The position numbers were made by a program, and so were the translations under genes. From JBGOUJ01 sp041477005 (GTDB taxonomy: Bacteria; Acidobacteriota; Terriglobia; Bryobacterales; JACQDG01), in contig JBGOUJ010000171.1 of NCBI GenBank assembly GCA_041477005.1, forward strand, positions 1 through 12,528: a stretch of DNA of 12,528 nucleotides. Direction: 5' to 3'. The notes under the pieces are model-generated. The model searched no databases. It saw only the letters and a program-made list of their open reading frames with translations, and was not told the origin of the DNA. Below are positions 1 through 5,541 of the stretch, in pieces. Every line of letters begins with the position of its first letter. Within the stretch, counting starts at the first letter, position 1.

Positions 1-1
1 C

Positions 2-1291
2 GTCAGCAAGGCCATCGACGCCGCCCGCGCCCGCGAGGCGGCCCGCAAGGCGCGCGACCTCACCCGCCGTAAGGGCGCCCTCGATTCCGGCGGTCTGCCC
101 GGCAAGCTGGCCGACTGCCAGGAGAAGGACCCGGAGCGCTGTGAGATTTTCCTGGTCGAGGGCGAGTCCGCCGGCGGCACCGCCAAGCAGGGCCGCGACC
201 GCCGCTATCAGGCTATCCTGCCGCTCAAGGGTAAGATCCTCAACGTCGAGAAAGCGCGCTACGACAAAATGCTCGGCCACGAAGAGATCCGCGCCATGAT
301 CACCGCCCTGGGTACCGGCATCGGCAGCGAGGACTTCTCCGTCGCCAAGCTCCGCTACGGCAAGGTCATCATCATGACCGACGCCGACGTAGACGGCTCC
401 CACATCCGCACCTTGTTGCTGACCTTCTTCTTCCGCCAGATGCGCGAGCTGATCACCCGCGGCCACGTCTTCATCGCCCAGCCCCCGCTCTACCGCATCA
501 AGAAGGGCAAGGCGGAAAAATATATCAAGGACGAAAAGGAGTTCACCCGCGAGGTGATCCGCCGCGCCACCGACGATCTGCGCGTCGAGTTGGGACCGGT
601 GAACGGCAAGCCCGCCCAGCAGGTGGTGGAGGGCAGCGAACTCCGCAACTTCCTGCTCCTGCTCGACGAGTATTACACGATGTTCCTCAAAGTCGAGCGC
701 CGCGTGCGCCATGCCCGCGTCGTCGAAGTCCTCGCTGACGTCAGCCTGCTGCTCGACAGCAAGCAGGACTTGGCCGATCAGACCCGCCTCGAGGAGCTGC
801 TGAAGCGCCTCCAGAAGCTCGACGTGCAGCCCGAGCTGGTTCGCGACGAAGAACACGCCGCCTGGATGATCACCTACAAGGACCCGACCGGCGGCGACCG
901 CCGCTTCAACACCGCGCTGGTGGCCACGCCCGACTACAAGCGCTTCCGCAGCCTCGCCCGCCAGATCGCCAAGTACAACACCCCGCCCTTCACGGCGGTC
1001 AAAGGCGAGACCCGGGAGCAGCACGCCAATTCCCTCGACCTGCTGAACTACGTCAAGAACGAGGGCAAGAAGGACGCCTCGGTCCAGCGCTACAAAGGCT
1101 TGGGCGAGATGAACGCCGACCAGCTCTGGTCCACCACCATGAACGTCGAAACCCGCACCCTGCTCCAGGTCCGCCTCAACGACGCCGTCGAAAGCGAGGA
1201 GATCTTCTCCACCCTCATGGGCGAAAATGTAGAAGCCCGCCGCAAGTTCATAGAAGAAAACGCCCTCTACGTCAAGAATCTGGACGTGTAA
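2..1291 (+). CDS. gyrB: DNA gyrase subunit B, C-terminal two thirds (5' end outside window)
   Basis: This is the B subunit of DNA gyrase (GyrA2GyrB2), which supplies the ATPase and the TOPRIM metal site for ATP-driven negative supercoiling in the cytoplasm. The frame is open from base 2, so 429 residues are visible and the GHKL ATPase part lies upstream of the window. The TOPRIM motif LVEGESAGG (around nt 152-178), the PLKGKILNVEKAR block, and the metal-binding DADVDGSH (nt 380-403) followed by IRTLLLTFF are all present. The AQPPLY and QRYKGLGEMN motifs follow. A long segment of about 165 residues lies between the TOPRIM core and the QRYKGLGEMN tail. This matches the extra domain of Gram-negative-type GyrB and argues against ParE. 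The TOPRIM motif reads EGES where EGDS is usual, a conservative change. The protein ends KNLDV at a TAA. The next gene on this strand starts 46 nt later but looks unrelated. Confidence 0.97.
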   Translation, partial: VSKAIDAARAREAARKARDLTRRKGALDSGGLPGKLADCQEKDPERCEIFLVEGESAGGTAKQGRDRRYQAILPLKGKILNVEKARYDKMLGHEEIRAMITALGTGIGSEDFSVAKLRYGKVIIMTDADVDGSHIRTLLLTFFFRQMRELITRGHVFIAQPPLYRIKKGKAEKYIKDEKEFTREVIRRATDDLRVELGPVNGKPAQQVVEGSELRNFLLLLDEYYTMFLKVERRVRHARVVEVLADVSLLLDSKQDLADQTRLEELLKRLQKLDVQPELVRDEEHAAWMITYKDPTGGDRRFNTALVATPDYKRFRSLARQIAKYNTPPFTAVKGETREQHANSLDLLNYVKNEGKKDASVQRYKGLGEMNADQLWSTTMNVETRTLLQVRLNDAVESEEIFSTLMGENVEARRKFIEENALYVKNLDV

Positions 1292-1308
1292 ATCCCCTCG
1301 GATGCCGG

Positions 1309-1338
1309 CCAGACCAAATCTGGTCATAATCGGTCATA
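1309..1338 (+). promoter_or_regulatory. candidate antitoxin operator: inverted repeat plus tandem GGTCATA
   Basis: Two copies of GGTCATA (1322-1328 and 1332-1338) are spaced exactly 10 bp, one helical turn. The second overlaps the A of the antitoxin start codon. Just upstream, GACCA (1312-1316) pairs with TGGTC (1321-1325), and the overlapping CCAGA (1309-1313) pairs with TCTGG (1319-1323). Phd/YefM antitoxins are known to repress their own operons by binding short repeats at the promoter or start. Assigning that role here is inference from position and repeat structure. Confidence 0.4.
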
Positions 1339-1656
1339 TGGCAACCGAGGTAAAAATCGCCGAATTCAAGAGCCACCTGAGCGAGCACCTGCGAGCGGTC
1401 CGTCAGGGCAGGGAGATCATTATCGAGGATCGCGAAATCCCGATCGCGCGAGTGGTGCCCTACGCTCCTCCCGCCAAGCGGCTGGCCGGCATACCGCCTA
1501 CCCGGTCTCTCAAGGAGATTGACAAGATGCTGGATGCGCGGCCAAAGAAAGAGAATCAAATTGAAGGCCGGTGTCTTGGAGACGGCCCTCCGGGAAACGA
1601 AGATGGACTGGTATGGCAAATGGGTGGCCACCAGGCGTACATCGACGCCTCGGTAG
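1338..1656 (+). pseudogene. Phd/YefM-type antitoxin, probably frameshifted
   Basis: The first 65-70 residues (MATEVKIAEFKSHLSEHLRA...) are a typical Phd/YefM antitoxin N-terminal DNA-binding/dimerisation domain, with the conserved pattern 'K..LSE.L..V..G..I.I.DR..PIARVVP'. ATG 1338 is chosen because the domain starts right there. An upstream in-frame ATG at 1302 would add 12 unconserved residues. From about codon 70 (nt 1545-1555) the original frame reads unlikely sequence and runs into the toxin gene. The +1 frame from about nt 1552 reads KLKAGVLETALRETKMD, followed by WYGKWVATRR. That looks like the charged helical, toxin-binding tail of such antitoxins, and it stops at TAG 1654-1656, overlapping the toxin start as is usual in these operons. 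One extra base in the A/G-rich stretch at 1545-1556 would explain this. The Phd family assignment is firm. The frameshift is inferred and could also be an assembly error. Confidence 0.7.
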
Positions 1657-1706
1657 TGTTGCGGAGGCTCTTGCGACAGCCGGATGCCGTACCGAAACAA
1701 ACATCA
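1620..1706 (+). pseudogene. PIN-domain (VapC-type) toxin, N-terminal fragment only
   Basis: From ATG 1620 the frame reads MGGHQAYIDASVVLRRLLRQ, then PDAV. The (A)YIDASVVLR..L pattern is the first strand and helix of PIN-domain toxins, and its Asp is the first metal ligand of this RNase family. A complete VapC has about 130 residues and three more acidic ligands. Here recognisable toxin sequence ends after PDAV near nt 1691, and the DNA beyond 1704 belongs to a convergent, unrelated gene on the other strand. The fragment cannot be an active nuclease. It is in the same frame as the antitoxin's N-terminal part, so one accidental long reading frame covers both. It directly follows and overlaps the antitoxin tail, as expected for a vapBC-like pair. 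Confidence 0.6.
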
Positions 1707-1715
1707 TACGGCATC
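1683..1715. repeat. perfect 9-bp inverted repeat at the toxin breakpoint
   Basis: GATGCCGTA (1683-1691) and TACGGCATC (1707-1715) form a perfect 9-bp inverted repeat around a 15-nt loop. The left arm encodes Asp-Ala-Val at the point where toxin homology ends. The right arm, read on the minus strand, encodes the last three residues (Asp-Ala-Val) of the DUF2103 protein before its TGA. There is no T-run on either side, so a terminator role is doubtful. It may mark a recombination junction. Confidence 0.6.
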
Positions 1716-2006
1716 GGAAAGGCAGCGTTCCAGGGCCTCTTCGATTTGCTCGCGCGTCATGGCTGTGTTGAGGAAAACTTCCTGGCGGGCGCCGGCCGCA
1801 AAGGCCAGAGCCTTCCAGCCGGTCGCTGTCGGCGTGGTCACGCGCAGCCGCAGCCTCCCCCGGGCATCCCGCACCGGCCGGATCACCCCGGGGATCACGC
1901 TCCGAATCTCCGGGTTCTCCCGCAGCAGCTTTTCCAGCGCCGGCCGCAGCCCGTCGATGATGCTGTGCTCGATCTTGAGCTTCCCCTGGGCCGTGCGCAG
2001 CCTCAT
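1704..2006 (-). CDS. DUF2103 family protein
   Basis: A 100-residue soluble protein whose biochemical role is unknown. The family has been described as predicted metal-binding. The pattern KIEHSIIDGLRPALEKL, followed by SVIPGVI, then R.R.RLRVTTPT..GWKALAF, and QEVFLNT near the C-terminus, fits DUF2103 members as I remember them from cyanobacteria and archaea (HS...GL, then TPGVI, then a VQEVFV-like strand). There is no signal peptide or membrane segment. It starts with an ATG that overlaps the TGA of the upstream siroheme gene (ATGA, 2003-2006), so the two are almost certainly co-transcribed and translationally coupled. Its 3' end meets the truncated toxin fragment head-on with no gap. The length is normal for the family. 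Family assignment is by pattern recall. Confidence 0.7.
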   Translation of the reverse strand: MRLRTAQGKLKIEHSIIDGLRPALEKLLRENPEIRSVIPGVIRPVRDARGRLRLRVTTPTATGWKALAFAAGARQEVFLNTAMTREQIEEALERCLSDAV

Positions 2007-2446
2007 CGGTCAGCCCTCTTCAATTCCGCCTCCAGGCGCTGCCGCAGTTGCTTCGCCAGTCGCGGGTCCTGTCCCCCGGTCGAAACAGCAATTTGGAGAT
2101 CGCCGCGGCTGACCCGCGCCGGCGCGAGGAACGTGCAATCCTCGAGCGAATCGGCCACGTTGACGGGGATGCGGCGCCGGCGCGCTTCCACGGCCACAGC
2201 GCGGTTCACCCGCCGGTCGTCCGTGGCGGCGAAGGCCAGGAAGGCCCCTTTCAGGTCGCCGGGCCGGTAGTTTCGCCGCTCCCATTGGTGCGCCCGCAGC
2301 CCGGCGGCGGCGCGCGGCGCAATTACCCGTACCCGGGCGCCCGCTTCCGCGAGCCCGGCCGCCTTCCGTGATCCCACGCGTCCCCCGCCCACCACCACGG
2401 CCAGCCGGTCCCTAATGTCAAGGAAAATTGGATAATAGCGTGGCAC
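2003..2446 (-). CDS. precorrin-2 dehydrogenase / sirohydrochlorin ferrochelatase (Met8/CysG-N type)
   Basis: This should be the NAD-dependent dehydrogenase that oxidises precorrin-2 to sirohydrochlorin, and possibly inserts Fe2+ to make siroheme for sulfite and nitrite reductases. It is cytoplasmic. The N-terminus YYPIFLDIRDRLAVVVGGGRV is the Rossmann nucleotide-binding start, with GGGRVGSRKA at residues 20-29. The stretch FAATDDRRVNRAV (72-84) and the block IPVNVADSLEDCTFLAPA (93-109) match CysG. Asp99 aligns with the catalytic Asp104 of E. coli CysG. The final IAVSTGGQDPRLAKQLRQ is the family's ferrochelatase-side signature. At 147 residues it has the core only, without the methyltransferase module of full CysG, and is close to single-domain homologues such as B. 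subtilis YlnF. The start is GTG at 2446. It is divergent from der across 39 bp and overlaps the DUF2103 gene by 4 bp. Confidence 0.9.
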   Translation of the reverse strand: MPRYYPIFLDIRDRLAVVVGGGRVGSRKAAGLAEAGARVRVIAPRAAAGLRAHQWERRNYRPGDLKGAFLAFAATDDRRVNRAVAVEARRRRIPVNVADSLEDCTFLAPARVSRGDLQIAVSTGGQDPRLAKQLRQRLEAELKRADR

Positions 2447-2485
2447 TAACGGCGCCCCACGGCCCCGATGCTAACATGAAGTCAG

Positions 2486-3820
2486 ATGAGCCGCAGCCTG
2501 CGTCCGACCGTCGTGATCGTGGGCCGGCCCAACGTTGGGAAATCCACCCTCTTCAATCGGATCACCGGCGGCCGCCGCGCCATCGTGGGCAACGAGCCCG
2601 GCATGACCCGCGACCGCATCCACCTGCTGGCGGAGTGGAGCGGCCGCCCCTTCGAGCTCATCGACACCGGCGGCATCGTGATCGGCGATGAAGCCGAAAT
2701 CCCCGCCCAGATTCTGCGGCAGGCGCGTGTGGCCATTAACCAGGCCTGGCGCATCCTGTTCGTGGTAGACGGCCGAACCGAGATTACCGGCGCCGACCGC
2801 GAGCTGGCCCGCCTGCTGCTCCAAACCGGCCGCCCCCTGACCCTCGTGGTCAACAAGGTGGATGTCGTCTCGCTCGAGGCAGGCCTGGGAGATTTTTACT
2901 CGCTGGGCATCGAGCAGGTGGTCCCCATCTCCGCCGAGCACAACAAAGGCATGGCGGAATTGCTGGATCTGGTCACGGCCGGCTTTCCGGCCGCCGGGCA
3001 GGCGCCGGAGGACCCCGTCGCCCCGGAGGGAGCGGTCATCCAGGTGGCCATCATCGGTAAGCCCAACGCCGGCAAATCGACTCTGCTGAACCGGCTGGTG
3101 GGCGCCGAGCGCGCGATTGTCTCTCCCACCCCCGGCACCACGCGGGACGCCGTCGACGAATCCGTGAGGCGCGACGGCGTGACCTACAACTTCATGGACA
3201 CGGCCGGCATCCGGCGCAAGGGCAAGACCCGGCTGATGGCCGAGAAGCTCAGCGTCATCATGGCCCGCCGCTACATCCGCCTGGCCGACGTCGTGCTCTT
3301 ACTGATCGATGGGACCGAAGGTGTTACGGCGCTCGACGCCACCATCGCCGGTTATGCCCACGAGGGCGGACGGGCCGTTCTGATCGTGGTGAACAAGTGG
3401 GACTTGGCCGGCGCCAAGGCCCGCCTTCCGGAGTTCGCCCAGCGGCTGCGCGACGAGCTGAAATTCCTCGACTACGCCCCGATCGAGTTTATCTCGGCCC
3501 TCACCGGCGCCAAAACCGGCCGGCTGTTTCCTCTCATCCGCAAGGCTTACGAAGCAGCCCACCGCCGCATCCCCACCGCCGAGCTGAATCGCTTTTTCGC
3601 GAAGGTGGACCTCGACCGCGCCCCCGTCCCCGCCGGCAAGCGGGTCAAAATCCTTTACCTGACCCAAGCCTCGGTAGCGCCCCCAACCTTCGTTCTGTTC
3701 ACCGACCGCGCCCAGCAACTCCACTTTTCGTTTGAGCGCTTTCTCATCAACCAGTTCCGCCGCCAGTTCGACTTCACCGGCACCCCCGTGGTCATCCGCA
3801 CCCGCTCGCGAAGGGGGTGA
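2486..3820 (+). CDS. der: ribosome biogenesis GTPase Der (EngA)
   Basis: Der is an essential double-G-domain GTPase that acts in late assembly of the 50S ribosomal subunit. All motifs are in order. First domain: P-loop GRPNVGKS (13-20), EPGMTRDR (37-44), DTGG (60-63), NKVD (123-126). Second domain: P-loop GKPNAGKS (191-198), PGTTRD (217-222), DTAGIRRKGK (239-248), NKWD (304-307). The C-terminal KH-like domain runs from about 350 to the basic tail RTRSRRG. The length of 444 residues is typical. The second P-loop carries Ala where Val is more common, a harmless-looking variant. ATG 2486 is 6 codons before the first beta strand, as usual. I see no strong Shine-Dalgarno, and the 39-bp divergent gap to the siroheme gene must hold both promoters. 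The gene ends at TGA 3818-3820. The convergent neighbour ends at 3901, and the 80-bp gap between them holds no convincing terminator. Confidence 0.97.
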   Translation: MSRSLRPTVVIVGRPNVGKSTLFNRITGGRRAIVGNEPGMTRDRIHLLAEWSGRPFELIDTGGIVIGDEAEIPAQILRQARVAINQAWRILFVVDGRTEITGADRELARLLLQTGRPLTLVVNKVDVVSLEAGLGDFYSLGIEQVVPISAEHNKGMAELLDLVTAGFPAAGQAPEDPVAPEGAVIQVAIIGKPNAGKSTLLNRLVGAERAIVSPTPGTTRDAVDESVRRDGVTYNFMDTAGIRRKGKTRLMAEKLSVIMARRYIRLADVVLLLIDGTEGVTALDATIAGYAHEGGRAVLIVVNKWDLAGAKARLPEFAQRLRDELKFLDYAPIEFISALTGAKTGRLFPLIRKAYEAAHRRIPTAELNRFFAKVDLDRAPVPAGKRVKILYLTQASVAPPTFVLFTDRAQQLHFSFERFLINQFRRQFDFTGTPVVIRTRSRRG

Positions 3821-3900
3821 CCACACTGGGACAGGCTTTAGCGAGCCCGCATCGGTTCGGGTGCGGCAGGTCCCCCCCGCCATACTTGGGCGTGCAACGC

Positions 3901-4539
3901 CTAATTACCGATTCCTGTCCAGGAGAGCGGTCCCGAGGGCGGAACGCACTCCTTGCGCGATCCAGCGGTATAGACCACATCGCCCGTGGAAAGTGTGAAG
4001 ACGAAGTAGCCACCAAGGACTTCGGGCACGTACACGTTCTTCTGCTCCTTGGGCTCCACGAAATGGACCGGCTGACACCGCCAGTGACGGGAAGACATGG
4101 ATTGCGGAATCCGCGTCAGCATCTGAGCCGGATAAAGATCTGGAAGCTCATAGCTCCGAATAAGCCTGCCGGAGGGCCCATAGAAGGCCACGACCTTGCC
4201 GAAGCCGAAGTTGTGCCAGTTGTCGAAGGTGATGAAGTGACCTTGATCCGACACCAGAGCGTTCACCGGCGATACGGGGTTGGCAAGCGCAACCTCGTGG
4301 AGTAGTTTGTACGAGCGGTCCGGCGCAAGCCCGTAAAGGAGCGCCTTGGCGTAGCTGCCCTTTTTTGCGCCAGAGAATCCCACTGTGTCGCCGATGCTCT
4401 CGCCTGGCACGAACCTTACGAAGAACCGGCCGGATTCACTGAACACGGCAAACGTCCGTGGCCCAGGCCAGTCGTCCGCGACGGCGCCGTCGAAGCCGGC
4501 AACCAGAAGAGTGATCACTGCGTACTTCCAAAGCGTCAT
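3901..4539 (-). CDS. secreted protein of unknown function
   Basis: I do not recognise this family. The 212-residue product starts MTLWKYAVITLLVAGFDGAV, an N-terminal signal peptide with an AVA site at residues 19-21 followed by DDWPG, so it is probably exported. ATG 4539 is preferred over the longer open frame (to 4623). It gives the signal peptide at the very N-terminus and has an AGGA Shine-Dalgarno at a good distance, while the upstream extension is low-quality sequence. The mature part is rich in beta-strand-like stretches with aromatic and glycine pairs (FAVFSESGRFFVRFVPGES, FITFDNWHNFGFGKVVAFYG, GGYFVFTLSTGDVVYTAG). This suggests a small beta-sandwich or part of a propeller, with repeated 'sdqG.fitfdnW'-like elements. 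Two cysteines lie in the C-terminal half. It begins 22 nt after the frameshifted SnoaL-like gene on the same strand and is probably co-transcribed with it. Confidence 0.75.
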   Translation of the reverse strand: MTLWKYAVITLLVAGFDGAVADDWPGPRTFAVFSESGRFFVRFVPGESIGDTVGFSGAKKGSYAKALLYGLAPDRSYKLLHEVALANPVSPVNALVSDQGHFITFDNWHNFGFGKVVAFYGPSGRLIRSYELPDLYPAQMLTRIPQSMSSRHWRCQPVHFVEPKEQKNVYVPEVLGGYFVFTLSTGDVVYTAGSRKECVPPSGPLSWTGIGN

Positions 4540-4561
4540 CGGAATCCTGTCGGGGGCGGTT

Positions 4562-5058
4562 CTACCTCTGCACGGGGCCAGGAACACCCAGCCACCCAAG
4601 TTGTTGCACTTGGCCCAGCACATCCATGTTGACCCATATCTCTGGGATCCTCCCCTTCTCGACGCGGAAGATGTCCATGCCGGTCACCACCATGCGCTTG
4701 CCGGTGGGCGCGTGCCCCGGGAGCTCTCCCTGTTGAGTGCCGGTCATCGTCCAACGCGTCGCTACCTTGCCATCTTCAGCGATCACATCGTCGATCCGAA
4801 AGTGGAGGTCCGGGAAACCCTTGCGCAGGGCCGCGACCACTGTTTGAACTCCTCCCGCGTGCGCAGCACCGTCGGCGGGTTTGTGAAGCGCACGTCGGAG
4901 CCCACCAGCTCATCGGCGACCCCGAAGCGGCCCTGGTTGATAATCTCTTCAAAGTAGCGCTGGACAAGCTGCTTGTTCGCTGAGAGGTGCGACTCGGGTC
5001 GAGAACAACCCACGATCGCCAGCGCCACGATTGCCGACAGGACCATTGATTTCGGCAT
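4562..5058 (-). pseudogene. SnoaL-like (ester cyclase family) lipoprotein, interrupted by a frameshift
   Basis: Two overlapping frames together give one protein. The first (from ATG 5058) has a lipoprotein signal, MPKSMVLSAIVALAIVGC, with lipobox IVGC and Cys18, then NKQLVQRYFEEIINQGR, ADELVGSDVRFTNPP and LRTREEFKQ. The second (from nt 4840 down) continues VVAALRKGFPDLHFRIDDVI, ATRWTMTGTQQGEL, PTGKRMVVTGMDIFRVEKG and EIWVNMDVLGQVQQLG, which is the rest of a SnoaL-like/ester-cyclase NTF2-fold domain. The join falls at the CAGTG around nt 4838-4842. One missing base there (FKQ-x-VAALR in normal members) explains it. There is no slippery heptamer, so programmed frameshifting is unlikely. Substrate is unknown; family members act on polyketides or small hydrophobic molecules. 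ATG 5058 is preferred to the TTG at 5073 because GAAGG/GAGG lies before it. Confidence 0.8.
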
Positions 5059-5174
5059 AGCCTCAACCTTCAAATAAAGGTGTCTGTTCGCGTTCCTGAC
5101 CTTTGCGAATCCGGCCGCCTAAGTGGCGTAGGCTGCGCGAAGCCGGGGGTGGCCTAACCCTAACGGCTGGGCGC

Positions 5175-5300
5175 TCACGCGCGGCCCGGCTGAACCACAC
5201 CGTCCCCCAGAATCCGTATGCGGCCGTCCTGCTGGGCCACAGACAGCCGCCCGCTTCCGTCACCGGCCTGCTGAATGTCCGGAGCCCGCCGGTGAGTCCT
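5175..5300 (-). pseudogene. remnant of a sugar-dehydrogenase-like (GSDH) propeller protein
   Basis: In one minus-strand frame about 30 residues read APDIQQAGDGSGRLSVAQQD, then GRIRILGDGVVQPG, before a TGA at 5175-5177. This strongly resembles the first blade of glucose/sorbosone (PQQ-type) dehydrogenase-like proteins, which commonly read 'P.dI..AGDGSGRLFVVEQ.GRIRI..dG'. Upstream the frame soon turns unlikely and breaks. The left end of the IS lies only about 65 bp away. Only this blade is left; no further blades are found downstream. The call rests on motif recall and needs a profile search. Confidence 0.4.
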
Positions 5301-5302
5301 AC

Positions 5303-5319
5303 GCAGCCCGACGGGCTGC
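5303..5319. repeat. 7-bp perfect hairpin GCAGCCC/GGGCTGC
   Basis: GCAGCCC (5303-5309) and GGGCTGC (5313-5319) flank a 3-nt GAC loop. It stands in the decayed stretch before the left IS end. No T-run follows, so it is not a classical terminator. It might be a REP-like palindrome, but no second copy was seen in the window. Confidence 0.45.
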
Positions 5320-5366
5320 AGCCTCGGCCCGTACCGCTGGCGGATGAAGCTTGGGGCGTCACACGG

Positions 5367-5386
5367 CTAGCGCATGTTTGCGCTTT
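5367..5386 (+). repeat. IS1634-family left terminal inverted repeat
   Basis: CTAGCGCATGTTTGCGCTTT at the left end matches the reverse complement of 7336-7355 at 18 of 20 positions. The differences are at positions 10 and 17. Inside it GCGCA and TGCGC form a small hairpin. Confidence 0.85.
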
Positions 5387-5405
5387 TTTGAGGCTCTCTG
5401 TCCGC

Positions 5406-5432
5406 AACCCATTGAAAACGCGAGGCCGGTTT
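5406..5432 (+). repeat. subterminal inverted repeat, left copy
   Basis: A 27-bp stretch starting AACCCATTG and ending CGGTTT is repeated in inverse orientation at 7301-7327 with 23 of 27 positions the same. It begins 39 bp inside the left end, against 28 bp inside the right end. It could be an internal transposase-binding site. Confidence 0.75.
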
Positions 5433-5442
5433 CCCGTTTTTG

Positions 5443-5467
5443 AAAAAGTGTAGTGACACACTTTTTT
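5443..5467 (+). terminator. terminator-like hairpin inside the IS left end
   Basis: AAAAAGTGT (5443-5451) and ACACTTTTT (5458-5466) form a 9-bp perfect stem with a 6-nt loop, ending in a run of six T (5462-5467). It lies between the terminal repeat and the transposase start. IS elements often carry such a structure to block transcription entering from outside. Because the stem is A/T rich on both arms it could work in either direction, but its G+C content is low for a strong terminator. Confidence 0.45.
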
Positions 5468-5541
5468 GAAGATCCTCGCATATATCTATTGTATTATCGC
5501 TTCTCCCATGGAATATTCGTAGTGTAGTAGAGGAGAGCGCC

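Noticed and set aside
1302..2270. One 322-residue open frame on the plus strand
   Set aside because: Only the start (Phd domain) and a short middle part (PIN stub) are real. After 1704 it is the opposite strand of the DUF2103 and siroheme genes, with low-complexity Arg/Pro/Gly-rich translation.
2471..2941. Antisense open frames over der
   Set aside because: They mirror the two G domains of der. No motif of their own.
3821..3900. Terminator between der and the convergent secreted-protein gene
   Set aside because: Only a weak, imperfect stem around 3840-3865 and no T-run. A C7 run is present but gives no structure.
4838..4848. Programmed frameshift in the SnoaL-like gene
   Set aside because: No slippery heptamer, no following pseudoknot-like structure, and this family is not known for recoding. 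A mutation or sequence error is simpler.
5303..5319. GC hairpin as an intrinsic terminator
   Set aside because: No T-run on either side, and no intact gene ends nearby.
5063..5461. A 132-residue minus-strand open frame crossing the IS left end
   Set aside because: It runs across the terminal repeat and a decayed region, has no family pattern in its own frame, and lacks a ribosome site. The GSDH-like blade is in a different frame.
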